NCBI GenBank assembly: GCA_000469685.2
Contig: LS997562.1
Coordinates: 44,954,869-45,018,868 of the forward strand
Length of the DNA: 64,000 bases
DNA from: Haemonchus contortus
Lineage: Eukaryota > Nematoda > Chromadorea > Rhabditida > Trichostrongylidae
Direction of reading: 5' to 3'
In this document: positions 42,901 through 48,780 of the stretch, one piece after another
Position numbering within the stretch: the first letter of the stretch is position 1
Layout of the letters: each line of letters opens with the position of its first letter
The notes under the pieces: generated by a model
What the model was told of the DNA's origin: nothing
Seen by the model: the letters and a program-made list of their open reading frames with translations, nothing else
Database searches by the model: none
Translations under genes and position numbers: made by a program

Positions 42901-44926
42901 TCGTCCAGGTCATGCACGACCAGTGGCTATCATCTTCACCGACGGCTATGCTCAAAAATCCACATCCGAAGAAGCTGCCATGCTAAGGGCAGTCATACCG
43001 GACACGTACGCAATCGCCATCAACCACAGTGTACGTATATTTACTTTGATTATTTGCCAGAAATAATTTTTTGCTTAGTCCTATGTGGAATTCTATAGCT
43101 AACGTGTAATGCAATGATTGGGGAGGGGGGGGGGGGGGAGGGGGGGGGGGATAAAAGGGAGATGATCATTTACTGACCAATGAGTGAAATATTCGGTGAT
43201 GGAAAGTGTACCTAGTCAAATTAGAAGACCTTGGACTGGACGGGTTATTCTGGAAACTGGTTTTGTAAATGTCCAAACACCGATCCACCGGGTTTGGAGC
43301 AACACTGAAGACAGGCAGCGCGGTTCTACAGGTTGGCCAAAAATCATGGGCGCCTATTCATTGCAATGTATTGCATTTGAAGCTTCTAAGCTGGGAATGA
43401 CAGTAAAGTCTATATGCAATCGTTTGCTCACATCATGTGCAACAACAAACTACAGAGCCGGAGTCTCTTCGTGATCTCCTCGCATGTTGCAGGTATACCT
43501 CCTCCATTCCTTCTCGGCCAATTTAGAGCATTGCTCTCTAGGACACTAGGATTGCAAATCCAACGTATTCTCTTCCAATAAGGTACCATTCGAGGGAGTG
43601 AAGGTTGTTGATATATGAATAGCAGGGTTACTATTCCTGCAGGCTGATGAAGTCGGACACCGGCGTTAGCACGCATTTGGACGAGCTTGGCTCTGTGGAC
43701 TGGAGTACCTTCTGTTGGAAGAACCACGGGCTGATACAGAGAGCGGAGTCGGATCAGGCTCTGATACGTCCATGAGTATGCTTTTTAAGCACACGTATTC
43801 GATGAAGCGTCGGCATCAGATTGACTGTGCTTACCACAGAACTGTATGAGCGACTAAGCGACTCAAGATTGAGGGAACTTCAATCTCACAGAAATATTCG
43901 AGCTCATGTCTTAAAGTCTACAACGAATGCCGTCTTCATAGCTAGACAAGCGGGGGATAGGTATCAGGAAAAGCGTAGGTTCTGCAACCTGAACATTCTC
44001 GAGCGCCACCCACGACTCTCCTCCGGAGAACGCTCTCTGAAAGAAATCTTGCAGGCAACTAATTTCTCCGGCTATAGGGTATTTGCGATCGGTCCAAGAT
44101 TATCAAACGCAGTAGTCGCAGCACAAAAGAAGCAGTAGGACTCATGGAAGCACCCCTGGAGACCACTCTTCGCTGATGTAATCGCTCTGATAGCGGGAAC
44201 TGGATAAGAACTCCAGCGCAAGCCATAGAAATGGCAGATGTCGGAAGGTCTCTTGCTAAACTTTAAGTAGGCCGAGCTCCTCAGCTCCAAGTAGTGTGCA
44301 GTGGGCAGAGCCAATACCTGGGAGTGCCTTGCCCGCTGACAGTAGCTTGGACCAAGTGTAAAGCCAGTCTGGTCCAAGCTACCGTCAGCTGTAAAGTCAT
44401 ATGTGAAGTGGAGAATCCACTGGTGTACTCTACAATCGGCGTTGCTCCAGTATTCACGAAGCTTTACAGCAATGAGTGATGGTCCGTGTGCATGAAGTAT
44501 GAAATTCTAATTCAACTTCATTCCGTCAACACGAGAATTCTCAGTAATATAGTTTGAAACCCAGATGAAGCGATCAGTAGACCCAATGAAGAGGTGGTGG
44601 GCTTGATCGAGAAGCACTTGCCGGAGAAGAAGAAGCCTCAATCCATAGTCAGGCTGGCCCTGTTTCATGAGCATTAAAGGGAAAAAAAGATAAATATGCT
44701 TATTTATCTTTATGAGTAACCCAAGACATGTAAAGAATAACAAAGTTTCTGGTAAAACTGAGCTCTTATTTTCCTTTCAATGATGTCTTCGTTGTTTCAG
44801 TACCCAATTTCTCGCACTGAACTCGAAGTTATCGTTGGCTCACCGGAACGCGTCTTCACTGATTCTAATATCGGCAAATTCCATGATATACTCGAGACGA
44901 TTGCTAGGGATTGCATTGTTGATTAG
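947..44926 (+). CDS. Giant multi-exon protein with eight tandem vWA domains (5' partial)
   Basis: Likely extracellular or membrane-anchored adhesion-type protein; vWA domains bind ligands through a divalent-metal site (MIDAS). I joined 53 exons by matching vWA sequence, AG acceptors, GT donors and codon phase: 947-1096, 8110-8224, 8645-8826, 9152-9302, 9646-9789, 10130-10252, 10311-10496, 10786-10860, 11094-11206, 11332-11422, four repeat exons 11588-12242, 12922-13104, then the blocks listed separately, ending 44801-44926 with TAG. Total about 2,190 codons. MIDAS cores in order are DTTSS, DTSGS, DRSES, DTSTS, DISTP, DASSS, DNTEK, DSSGS. Seven of eight domains show a hydrophobic strand followed by DG or NG (for example LLSDGNSQ), and three show an AEVYAV or AELFAV strand. 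Phases agree at all joins except 12242 to 12922, where one exon is missing, another donor is used, or two genes abut (a stop at 12290-12292 would end the first). No transmembrane segment was seen at the C-terminus. The start codon was not found. Family membership is firm; function and one-gene status are inferred. Confidence 0.75.
1683..2231 (-). pseudogene. Mariner transposase, C-terminal part
   Basis: The minus-strand frame contains the end of a DD34D-type mariner transposase: LILMSHARPH, then LPHPPYSLDLSPCDYHAF. The second catalytic Asp, normally in an HDNARPH-like motif, is replaced (MSHARPH), so the enzyme would be inactive even if the Ty3 insertion were absent. It continues into the N-terminal part at 7188-7843. 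Confidence 0.8.
2232..2441 (-). repeat. 3' LTR of the Ty3/gypsy element
   Basis: 210-bp direct repeat identical by eye to 6978-7187. Because the element reads on the minus strand, this left-hand copy is the 3' LTR. It is preceded inside the element by the polypurine tract. Confidence 0.95.
2442..2452 (-). promoter_or_regulatory. Polypurine tract
   Basis: The minus strand reads ACTGGGGGAGG directly before the 3' LTR, the position and composition of a plus-strand primer. Confidence 0.75.
2533..6750 (-). CDS. Ty3/gypsy gag-pol polyprotein (1405 aa)
   Basis: A single uninterrupted frame. Residues 1-270 are a capsid-like Gag region; a zinc knuckle pair lies at about 279-313 (CFNCEGNHYARQC, then CKKCRKTGHKEKFC). 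The aspartic protease active site FLLDTGSD is near 378, reverse transcriptase spans about 500-740 with YLDD near 661, RNase H has ADACDYG near 809 and TDHKP near 878. The integrase carries an HHCC zinc motif (about 1035-1070) and DDE residues in IDFAG (about 1104), SDNGTQ (about 1155) and GQAER (about 1190). Gag and Pol share one frame, so no frameshift is needed. ATG at 6750 is 227 bp from the LTR. All catalytic motifs look intact. Confidence 0.95.
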   Translation of the reverse strand: MSTMVGGTMDTTTMLSMFTQLMEEQRNAMSSMMSTVMKEQRDIIARVIDSVPERDQRVRKAEEPLALPNVMAALSNRIEKFIFDPDADMSFAKWFSRYKEVFSEDAKQLSENNKVRLLCEKLDSVTFDKYQRHILPKDVSQIGFDETVEVLKQLFDYKTSLFTTRYQCLKLEKSDAEDYLTYTGRVNEFCEKAKIHELDSDGIKCLLWIFGLKSQQETEIRQRLIAILDREHKAGRSVSLHELHKECENFLSLRRDSEIVAGYTKTVEAAIVEKRNEIECFNCEGNHYARQCKSKPWFCKKCRKTGHKEKFCDILRRKKPVVQDETTKKVWKRNREAKGGRKAPRRQVRTVEIANAAIEADCPRVYIDAVVNNCDVRFLLDTGSDITLLNENTWKKMGSPVLERTNIVVKNASGENMKIYGKLKCQIKMKGVETKGYAYVTPYNSLIGLEWIRANEEMKYHLEMMTAEVKMSSMVKIEEELEKTYPGVFEKGLGRCTKEQVDLQLNPNVRPVFCNSRPVPHAALEAVNAELDRLVQINVIEPVSHSEWAAPIVCVKKQNGKLRICADFSTGLNRALQSYDYPLPIPEDIFASLNGGTIFSQIDLSDAYLQLELSEESKKKVVINTHKGLFRYNRLPFGIKTAPGIFQQVMNKMVTGLQGVATYLDDILVSGRNEQEHRENLLAVFRRIADYGFKIRLDKCTFAKPEIQYLGFLLDKNGRRPNPEKIKAIKNMDEPKNIVQLRSFLGMITYYSVFVPTMKTLRGPLDALLRKDVKWRWTSKEHEAFEKLKTALSSDANLAHYDPQQKIVVAADACDYGIGCVISHRYEDGSEKPIAHASRSLSDAEKKYSQIEKEALGLIFAVKKFHKYLFGRKFLLLTDHKPLLAIFGDKKGVPVYSANRLMRWATILLGYDFDIEYVKTTQFGQVDGLSRLMQKHNVSDEDVVVAAVENDVSRLLKDCIRRLPLTHEHIRDSTAKDSLLKNVKACVKSGKWSKVNSKLSPFFNRRETLSIVDGCLMMAERVVVPEELQSRVLKELHAGHPGIVRMKKLARSYVYWPNLDKDCEELVRSCSRCQEYAKNPIKAPLEAWSTPAYVWQRIHIDFAGPVFGLFYLVVVDSYSKWPEIIEMTSISASQTVKELKKMFARYGIPQTIVSDNGTQFTSEQFRMMCEEGGITHVKIAPYHPQSNGQAERFVDTLKRGIKKLKGEEKPSEETLNVILQAYRTTPNDCLNNSTPAEVFLGRKLRTRLSLLCPMEMSLTPPSEESRKKMIEQFNRRNNAVPKEFEIGQAVYAQVWRAPQFIWKEGIITRRIGKVNYEVDLSGRITRKHANQLRRRDTKSPPSYGDKSLLTLLETLELDDEWKRREETTQTTDAAALGRREQEVEVPLRRSKRIRRPVQRYPDTSR
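6961..6977 (-). promoter_or_regulatory. Candidate primer binding site
   Basis: One base inside the 5' LTR, the minus strand reads TGGCGATCAGGAT; TGG is the complement of a tRNA CCA end. The tRNA species was not identified. Confidence 0.55.
6978..7187 (-). repeat. 5' LTR of the Ty3/gypsy element
   Basis: 210-bp direct repeat identical by eye to 2232-2441. It is the upstream copy in the direction of transcription and should carry the element's promoter. Confidence 0.95.
7188..7843 (-). pseudogene. Mariner transposase, N-terminal part
   Basis: The minus strand encodes GRPRSTKTE, a helix-turn-helix region and DEKWVSYDN, the first catalytic Asp of a mariner transposase. Upstream of the PRSGRP segment the frame is interrupted by stops and shifts, and the reading frame is cut off at 7188 by the LTR of the Ty3 element. 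Confidence 0.75.
9646..11422 (+). other. Basic linker exon and vWA domain 2
   Basis: Exon 9646-9789 encodes a 48-residue Arg/Lys-rich linker ending in a Cys just before the next domain. Domain 2 then runs through 10130-10252 (LTLVLDTSGS, canonical MIDAS), 10311-10496 (VSVTRFAAG strand, NTR loop, helix), 10786-10860 (IFVLISDGHGQ), 11094-11206 (AELFAVSASQDY) and 11332-11422 (final helix and a Cys). All joins keep phase. The intron before 11094 contains a TTTA-rich microsatellite. Confidence 0.75.
10977..11027. repeat. Imperfect TTTA microsatellite
   Basis: Tandem TTTA/TTAT units with a few interruptions (TTAC, CTAC, ATCT) inside the intron 10861-11093. Nothing suggests a function. Confidence 0.8.
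11529..12242 (+). repeat. Tandem exon-plus-intron repeat encoding an acidic Thr-rich linker
   Basis: Four consecutive units of about 129-133 bp each hold an intron half and an exon. Exons 11588-11659 (72 nt), 11717-11788 (72 nt), 11846-11920 (75 nt) and the start of 11984-12242 all begin with codons for DFSTTEETP and are in phase 0, so copies can be added or lost without a frameshift. Units 2 and 3 are almost identical, including the intron, which implies recent duplication. The last exon continues as an acidic Ser/Thr linker that contains a second, 33-bp internal duplication (SNNDES...TV) near 12160-12230. Splicing of every copy is inferred from the intact AG and GT borders. Confidence 0.75.
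12922..13104 (+). other. Linker exon, acidic/Ser-rich, before vWA domain 3
   Basis: A 61-codon open stretch between a TTAG acceptor and a GTAAGA donor encodes a basic start followed by an ETGTESSEGS-type acidic segment. Phase 0 joins cleanly to domain 3 at 13272. Its join to the preceding exon (12242, phase 1) does not fit; donors at 12185 (GTGAAC) or 12217 (GTGGAT) would restore phase 0. Confidence 0.6.
13272..15508 (+). other. vWA domain 3 and start of the following linker
   Basis: Exons 13272-13355 (LILIIDRSES, MIDAS intact), 13599-13682 (VRVGAVSFAK), 13749-13871 (HTGGTTSSVEG loop), 14397-14498 (LLFTDGHSQDYW), 15098-15173 (VLLAITASKEF) and 15251-15508. The last exon holds the domain's final helix and a Cys, then a Ser/Glu-rich linker (ESSGEESSSEALEEDG). 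All phases agree. A repeat copy sits in the intron 13872-14396. Confidence 0.75.
14180..14330 (-). repeat. Dispersed intronic repeat, copy 1
   Basis: Read on the minus strand this stretch resembles 22370-22540 on the plus strand, including shared blocks such as ACAGCTCGTCCAAG and CAGCCAG(C/A)TG. It lies wholly in an intron. Its open reading frame on the plus strand is therefore not a gene. Family unknown. Confidence 0.5.
15605..15985 (+). other. Linker exons between vWA domains 3 and 4
   Basis: Exons 15605-15827 and 15890-15985 encode about 106 residues rich in Ser, Thr, Glu and Asp with no recognised fold. They are in phase with 15508 and with the domain 4 MIDAS exon at 16910. Such segments are typical flexible, possibly O-glycosylated spacers; that role is inferred from composition only. 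Confidence 0.65.
16910..19235 (+). other. vWA domain 4
   Basis: Exons 16910-17019 (LMFVVDTSTS), 17082-17188 (RVGVVVFNAK), 17928-18044 (YSGGSTSVASG), 18238-18369 (VVLLSDGNSQDHW, then AEVYAVTISK) and 19124-19235 (final helix, closing Cys). All five MIDAS positions are present and all phases agree, making this one of the best-preserved domains. Confidence 0.8.
20212..21260. mobile_element. Foldback element with about 374-bp inverted arms
   Basis: The left arm (about 20212-20585) and right arm (about 20885-21260) are inverted copies, roughly 85% alike by eye, sharing for example GTATTTTTTGATGCTGATTT and CATTCAAAATCTGCCAAACG. The 300-bp loop is not repeated. It lies in intron 20104-21806. No transposase was recognised; a 111-codon open minus-strand frame (20730-21065) runs from the right arm into the loop and ends with an acidic segment, of unknown meaning. 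Confidence 0.8.
22235..22330 (-). repeat. SINE-like repeat, copy A
   Basis: Resembles 25674-25770 and 42590-42710: a shared minus-strand segment of the type AAGCACTGACTTGAACACTGG..., ending in ...CGATTTCGAATGGAT. Located in an intron of the vWA gene. This copy lacks the tRNA-like head seen in copy B. Confidence 0.55.
22370..22540 (+). repeat. Dispersed intronic repeat, copy 2
   Basis: Similar to the minus strand of 14180-14330 (GCACACAAGCAACTTGCTCC versus CACAGGAACCCACAACTTGT, and the shared ACAGCTCGTCCAAG). It abuts SINE-like copy A and may be part of a larger repeat. Family unknown. Confidence 0.5.
23647..24907 (-). mobile_element. Mariner element 2, decayed
   Basis: Inverted ends of about 28 bp (TTAGGTTGAGTCATAAGT(C/T)CTCGGACAA, one mismatch) are flanked by TA at 23645-23646 and 24908-24909; length 1,261 bp. 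The minus strand retains pieces of transposase in several frames: FQQDNARPHIAS (second catalytic Asp kept) at about 24020, and an N-terminal helix-turn-helix stretch near 24700. Frameshifts break the gene. It sits in the intron between the MIDAS exon and second exon of vWA domain 6. Its ends differ from mariner 1, so it belongs to a different subfamily. Confidence 0.85.
25674..25893 (-). repeat. SINE-like repeat, copy B, with a tRNA-like B box
   Basis: The longest of three related copies. On the minus strand the head contains GGTTCGAATCTCG (25851-25863), close to the RNA polymerase III B-box consensus, followed by GGGGTCGGTTAATTGGC and then the segment shared with the other copies. A tRNA-derived SINE is the best explanation; an A box was not clearly placed. 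Confidence 0.5.
26814..27383 (-). mobile_element. 570-bp Tc/mariner-like mini-element
   Basis: Ends are 26-27-bp inverted repeats (CAGGGGTGCCCAAAAAAAAG..., differing by one A in the run), flanked by TA at 26812-26813 and 27384-27385. The minus strand keeps 145 codons that begin with a helix-turn-helix-like segment (KPSAIADALKTTYGISVGNK) but no catalytic domain, so it looks like an internal deletion derivative. It lies in an intron of vWA domain 6. Confidence 0.75.
28339..28508. mobile_element. GC-rich foldback MITE, copy 1
   Basis: About 170 bp that folds on itself: GCTGCTTTCATAGTCTACG... GCGATCGAGCGATTGGGGCG pairs with the reverse complement at the other end across a loop of about 40-50 bp. 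Its GC content stands out against the AT-rich intron. It matches 38170-38336. Confidence 0.8.
29360..29640 (+). pseudogene. Decayed RTE retrotransposon 3' fragment
   Basis: Matches the 3' coding end of the RTE element at 53.4-56.4 kb in opposite orientation: LMRYCDDRK, then [20 protein letters not shown] corresponds to VMRYSDDRW and the [11 protein letters not shown] region there. Several frameshifts are present. Located in the intron between 28957 and 30500. Confidence 0.7.
31608..33129 (+). mobile_element. Mariner element 3, decayed, with an internal foldback
   Basis: Left end TTAGGTTGTATGGTAAGTTT and the reverse complement of the right end (TTAGGTTGTGAGGAAAGTTC) are related inverted repeats, flanked by TA at 31606-31607 and 33130-33131. 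The 1,522-bp length exceeds a normal mariner by about the size of the foldback at 31834-32057. The plus strand keeps transposase remnants: a start reading DKTAFRRGTEL, then GVPHTNVIDHLKQLG and LLHDSGRPHVSQ, broken by many stops. Confidence 0.8.
31834..32057. repeat. GC-rich foldback inserted in mariner 3
   Basis: Two inverted arms of about 67 bp (31834-31900 and 31991-32057), nearly perfect, with a 90-bp loop. Arms contain GGCAAATTGCGCGGCGAAGT. It interrupts the transposase frame of the surrounding mariner just after its first codons, so it arrived later. Confidence 0.8.
34837..36000. mobile_element. Penelope-like foldback (inverted GIY-YIG-coding arms)
   Basis: Two arms of about 550-580 bp (34837-35392 and 35419-36000) are inverted copies around a 26-bp loop. 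The right arm on the plus strand (from about 35451) encodes a GIY-YIG-endonuclease-like segment, with FCLGEISRP followed by HREYLVESKIIKALEIKK and NPIINSKEE, typical of the C-terminus of Penelope-like elements; the left arm encodes the same in reverse. Each outer end carries a hammerhead-like motif. It lies in the intron 34816-36208. No reverse transcriptase remains. Confidence 0.65.
35961..36000 (+). ncRNA. Hammerhead-ribozyme-like motif of the Penelope-like arm
   Basis: The plus strand reads ...GGACCTGAAGA, GGGC-TTAT-GTCC, then GAAACGTCGTC. This matches the hammerhead core (CUGANGA, a short stem II and GAAA), known from Penelope-like elements. One unpaired A precedes stem II, and stems I and III are weak, so activity is doubtful. 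The mirrored copy at 34839-34880 has CTGAAGG and so a broken core. Confidence 0.45.
37640..38060 (+). pseudogene. Decayed RTE-type 3' fragment, second family
   Basis: Frames around 37780-37930 give RLRDSVNNTKY, WWAGHIMR-like and GGPAARW-like segments, the usual order in the C-terminal tail of RTE polyproteins. It diverges from the 53-56-kb element and has several frameshifts. It lies in intron 37189-38715. Confidence 0.5.
38170..38336. mobile_element. GC-rich foldback MITE, copy 2
   Basis: Same family as 28339-28508: ends GGCTGCTCTCATAGTCCACG and its reverse complement, arms rich in CGAGCGATCGAGCGATTGGG. Lies in the intron before the Thr/Pro-rich linker. Confidence 0.8.
38716..39580 (+). other. 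Mucin-like Thr/Pro-rich linker before vWA domain 8
   Basis: Exons 38716-38960, 39000-39095 and 39486-39580 encode about 145 residues dominated by Thr, Ser and Pro with runs such as TTPTTTTTSSTPSTTTP. The first exon begins at a classical TTTCAG acceptor (38711-38715). Such composition is typical of O-glycosylated stalks. Phases fit both neighbours. Confidence 0.75.
40530..42380 (+). pseudogene. Decayed near-full-length RTE retrotransposon
   Basis: Opposite-strand relative of the element at 53.4-56.5 kb. The 5' region (CTGAACCTGAGGAAG near 40547) and endonuclease start, the stretch FIMSIHTIHINSQ (about 41160), the segment APDPDRIKPEHLKSLP (about 41950) and an ELYDNFTISTSP-like piece (about 42310) follow in the same order as in that element. 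Many stops and deletions make it a fossil. It fills much of the intron 39985-42868. Confidence 0.7.
42590..42710 (-). repeat. SINE-like repeat, copy C
   Basis: Third member of the family at 22235 and 25674: on the minus strand it has AACACTGATTTGAACACTGG and ends near CGCCTCCACGATTTTGAG. Located just upstream of the exon at 42869. Confidence 0.5.
43119..43150. repeat. Poly-G tract
   Basis: A 32-base run of G broken only by two A residues, in the last intron of the vWA gene. Confidence 0.9.
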
Positions 44927-45927
44927 GAACTGTCAGGTTGTGGCTAAGATAGCTCGGTAGACCTGAATGCTATTGTACAAGACTCGCACTGTTTTGGAAA
45001 GCACAACACGAAAGGACTTATGGAAAATCAGTAGTTAGCTCTTTCAAAAAGACCGCGAACAATCTCAGAGCTAGAGAATCAGTGACAATCGTTCGTGACT
45101 GCTTCTCTGCGCTTGTTCGAATTGATTTTTGGACGATTAAGCCTCAAGTATTTCGCCTCTCTAGTAAGGGTCGTTAGTCGTAAAGACGTATTTCATCACA
45201 TTTCTTAAGGTATGCCTTAAGCAACCTGGGCATGTTGTAGCTATGTTACGAAGCCTTGATGTATTCACCCCGTCGCAGTTTGAGAAAACAGTTTCGGTTG
45301 ATGAATGCCGATGTAATTTCCTAACTTACCATCAGTTCTTCCTACTAGTTTTGTGTTGAGGTGTCACCCAGCAACATTTCTTGCCCATTCACTTTATTTG
45401 ATGTCCTGATATGATGTGTACAACCATCGCGGCCGCATTGAGACCGTGTTCTGGTTTGTTATACATTGCGATCACTCTTGAATTCCCGAATTAATACTTG
45501 CGACTATATATATATACTTGTAAGTTTCCATCGAAACCTTGAGTCGCTGCAAAAGAACAGCTGTAAGAAGGGGCGGGTAGGCGGGGTCTCGGTATTGTAA
45601 GAGATAAGAACACGGTGCTCGGGGATAGCACAAAGTACGGGCCCGAGCCCCGCGACCGAAATTTGGTCGATAATTCGTCAATCTATGGAACAGCTGTCAA
45701 TTTTTATTACTTCCCCTCACGCCTACCGGTGTATGTATGTATATGCACGAATTTCGTTGTGAAGTCGTATTTCTGTACGCCAGATATTTATTACATTTTA
45801 ATTGTGGTCACATAAATAGAAGGTAAAACAGTTTGGTTTTCTTTACATGACTTAGATTAACATAGACAACGACACGAAACAGTGGTTAGAGCGAGAGCGG
45901 CGTAGAAAGCTGGAGATGCAAAGATGA
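44927..45927. other. Intergenic region between the vWA gene and gpb-2
   Basis: Two genes converge here. I see no further coding exon. A short ATATATATATA run lies near 45505-45516. The plus-strand gene has no clear AATAAA within 150 bp of its stop. Confidence 0.6.
45787..45792 (-). terminator. Candidate poly(A) signal of gpb-2
   Basis: Minus-strand AATAAA, about 136 bp downstream of the gpb-2 stop codon. Confidence 0.45.
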
Positions 45928-48732
45928 TTATGCCCATATCTGGAATGGAAGACTTTTGATAAGAGGTTTGACTTCCTTTATTTCTATGACTTAACGAGCA
46001 TTATGTAGTAAAATTGAGAATGGTTCGAGAACTCTGCCACGGATTTTGTTCCAACTCATAACAAAACCGTTCCAAACGTTACAGATGATTTGTATTGTTC
46101 TTCATTTGACAGTGAAGCATAGCCACTCCTCGCTAATTTCCAGCGCTTTATTTTCCGTACCGGCCACATTTCCAGAGAAAAACTTCATAATATAACAGCA
46201 AGCTGCAATTCTTGACAGGATAAACCTAATCTACGGAGCGTAAAGCCGCACTTTATACTTGATCCGTTCTTTTCTCTTCGTTTCGGCGATAAATAAGCGC
46301 GCACGTGTATGAATTTTGAAGGATCTTTTCTAGAGACTCACCCTGATAGTGCAATCCCAACTGGCAGAACATATAGCGGTCCCATCAGGACTCGTACGTA
46401 GACAGCTGATGCGATTCTCATGGCCGTAAAGGACGGAATGACGAACACACTTAAGTGAATCCCACACACCAACGCGGTAGTCACCATAACCGGCGAAAAG
46501 AAGACGACCTTTAAGTTCAGAACTGCGATTTCAGTGACGGAGTCACTAGCATTTAAGCAGGTTTAAACGCTTACCGCTTACACTAAAGTCCACTCCGTTG
46601 ACAGGGAAAAGTATAGATTCCTTCTCATAGACACATACTTGACGATCGGCTCTCAGATCAAATAAACGACACTGAATTAAAAGCAATGGTTTAAAGCGAT
46701 AACGGTCCATTAAGTACTGGTATGTAAAATATAATGAAAATTATAAAAAAACAGTTGTGGTTACCGTCGCATCATCTGAACCGGTTGCAAAGGCATCACC
46801 ATTTGGATGGAAGCGGACCGTGTTGATGTCTGCCTCGTGGCCTTCGAAGGACTTGAAAAGAAAAATTTGTACTTATCTGATTTTTCATATGATATACAAC
46901 GCAATCCTGATTAGGAGCACAGCTGAATAAGGTTGAACGCAGCATAAGACAAGATTTTGCGTTTGAATAAAGGTAGAGATGTAAGATTTGAAAAGAAAAA
47001 CAAACGGAATCGGGTTTGGGTAGCCTGATGGGGCGGAGAAAAAAATTGATCAACGAGAGTCAGAAAAAAACCATTTCTAATGACAAATTTACCTGTACAC
47101 ATTGCCCTGTTCGAATGTCCCAAACGAGCGAATGCTTGTCTGCACCTGCAGAGATGAATACGTTACCAGTGTCACATTTTGGCACGTCGATCGCGAAAAC
47201 GTCTCCAGTATGGCCATGAAAGTTTTGTATCATCTGAAATGGCCTGCACTGAACACTTGCCCGCATTTCCTAGGCCCAACGACGATCGACCTAAAGCTTG
47301 CGATATCGCAGATAAAGTAGTGTGACATACTTCACCTACCTCCCATTCAAGATTAGCACTTATATTCAAATTTTTGGGTCACAGGAAAGGGACAGAAGAT
47401 GAAAAAAAAAAGGAATACAACATTGAAGAAAGATTTCTCTAGACACTGCAGGGAGTGGCGAAACCACCGACTGCTAATACATAAAGTTAGCACGTATAGA
47501 ACACAGAAAAAATGGAACTTTAAGACGATAATTATTTTAACTAAGCCACACACCTGTCCACTCTCCACATCCCATATAGCACACGTTGAATCACCGCTGC
47601 CAGTGAGTAATAAGTTATCTGAGCGAAGGAACATGCAACAGCTCATATAACTTGTGTGGGTCGCTACACTACGTTTCTTTTGCAATATGTCGTCTTCGAA
47701 CGACAACGGGAAAACACTGCACTTATTATCTAATCCTCTGGAACAAACTATTTTTAAGCGGAATTTTCAATGGAGCACAAATCTCGATATAAACGTGAGT
47801 AGATTACTTGAACCAACCCGCAAGCTATCAATTGACTGCTTGGTGAGTAGGCGCACGCCATCACCCACGTCGTCGGCATTGTCAATGCATGCTCCTTATT
47901 CGTTGTAAAACCATCCCACACAATAACTTTTCCGTCCTGAGAAAAATTACAAGGTGAAAGTAGGTCTCACAGTGCAGAAATATCTCTAAATGAGGTAATA
48001 GAAGTGGCCCTATATTCACAAGAGGGTGTATATTTAATATTACATTGATACGTCTTTGAGCGAATATCCAAAGAGCAAACCTGGGACGAGCTAACTATAT
48101 GTCTCTTGTCGAGGGACCAATCCATACATAGCACTTTACCGGCATGTCCTTTTAAAATCCGTCTTTGCTTGATACCTAGATTTGGCAGTGGATCCAGACG
48201 TTCAGCGGCCTGTTGAACTGAAAGAAAAGAAAAAAGCATTCAGCATTCAGAAACATTTTATTCCGCGTGATCAAATCCCCTCACTTGGAATATCGTTGAG
48301 TTTCTGACGTTCCTGGTCGAGTTTTTTTCGTAACTCTTCGGCTTCTTTAGCCAGAATTTCGATCTGATCTCCTTGCCTGCAAGCGGAGTAAATCAACCAA
48401 TTCTATTTCTACTTCAGATATCTTATTATAAGGATTATCACTCGTATTTTTGCCTCAAAAAAAGGCAAAGAGGGAAAAGATGCTTATTTGCAGTGATAAA
48501 GTTTGCAAGAAGCCAAGCGATTCCCAGTTTAGAAGTTTTGCCATCGACAGTGTAGAAAAAGCAGTAGAAAAAAGATAAACTGACAACAAAAAGTAACTTT
48601 CATGGAAAAAGTCACATTAAATTAAATGGTAATCTCAAGGTACCTGGCGGCTGCATCCGCTGGACCGATAGGGGCAGCATTCTCAGGCATTTTTGTGTCT
48701 TTGGACGTCGATGGTTTATCTTCAGTGCTCAT
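45928..48732 (-). CDS. gpb-2: G-protein beta-5 subunit (WD40), GPB-2/GNB5 orthologue
   Basis: Gbeta5 pairs with R7-type RGS proteins to speed Galpha(o/q) GTP hydrolysis at neuronal and muscle membranes (family knowledge). Ten exons on the minus strand, all phases matching: 48644-48732, 48285-48376, 48081-48217, 47818-47936, 47554-47737, 47093-47233, 46765-46851, 46575-46671, 46342-46508, 45928-45939; 374 residues, close to the family's 350-395. The N-terminus is acidic and coiled-coil-like ([20 protein letters not shown]), then WD repeats: [35 protein letters not shown] with [23 protein letters not shown] with [20 protein letters not shown], a divergent sixth, and [10 protein letters not shown] with SASWDCTIR. 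The final 12-nt exon gives IWA-stop, completing the conserved Gbeta C-terminus. Orthology to Gbeta5 rather than Gbeta1 rests on the long N-terminus and the MSCCMF and THTSYM motifs. Confidence 0.93.
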
Positions 48733-48780
48733 CCGAAAACCTTCGATTCAACTCAACTCATCCCTGCTTTTCTGAAAGAA
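48733..48780 (-). promoter_or_regulatory. 5' UTR and acceptor (likely trans-splice site) of gpb-2
   Basis: A TTTCTTTCAG acceptor on the minus strand ends at 48772, 39 nt upstream of the ATG, with no recognisable coding exon beyond it. This is the usual layout for SL trans-splicing in nematodes, though a 5' UTR intron is possible. The leader contains a two-codon upstream frame (ATG AGT TGA). Confidence 0.55.

Larger units (their letters stand above)
39638..44926 (+). other. vWA domain 8 and C-terminus
   Basis: Exons 39638-39762 (LILVLDSSGS, canonical MIDAS), 39838-39984 (VSIIKFAGT, then FTSGTTAIHS), 42869-43030 (VAIIFTDGYAQ) and 44801-44926, which ends RDCIVD and stops at TAG 44924-44926. All five MIDAS ligands are present. 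The protein ends about six residues after the vWA fold, with no membrane segment or GPI-like tail visible. Confidence 0.8.

Noticed and set aside
43821..44138. 105-codon open frame with coding-like charge pattern
   Set aside because: Located in the last intron of the vWA gene without splice support or family resemblance. It may be a relic of an unknown element, but nothing diagnostic was seen.
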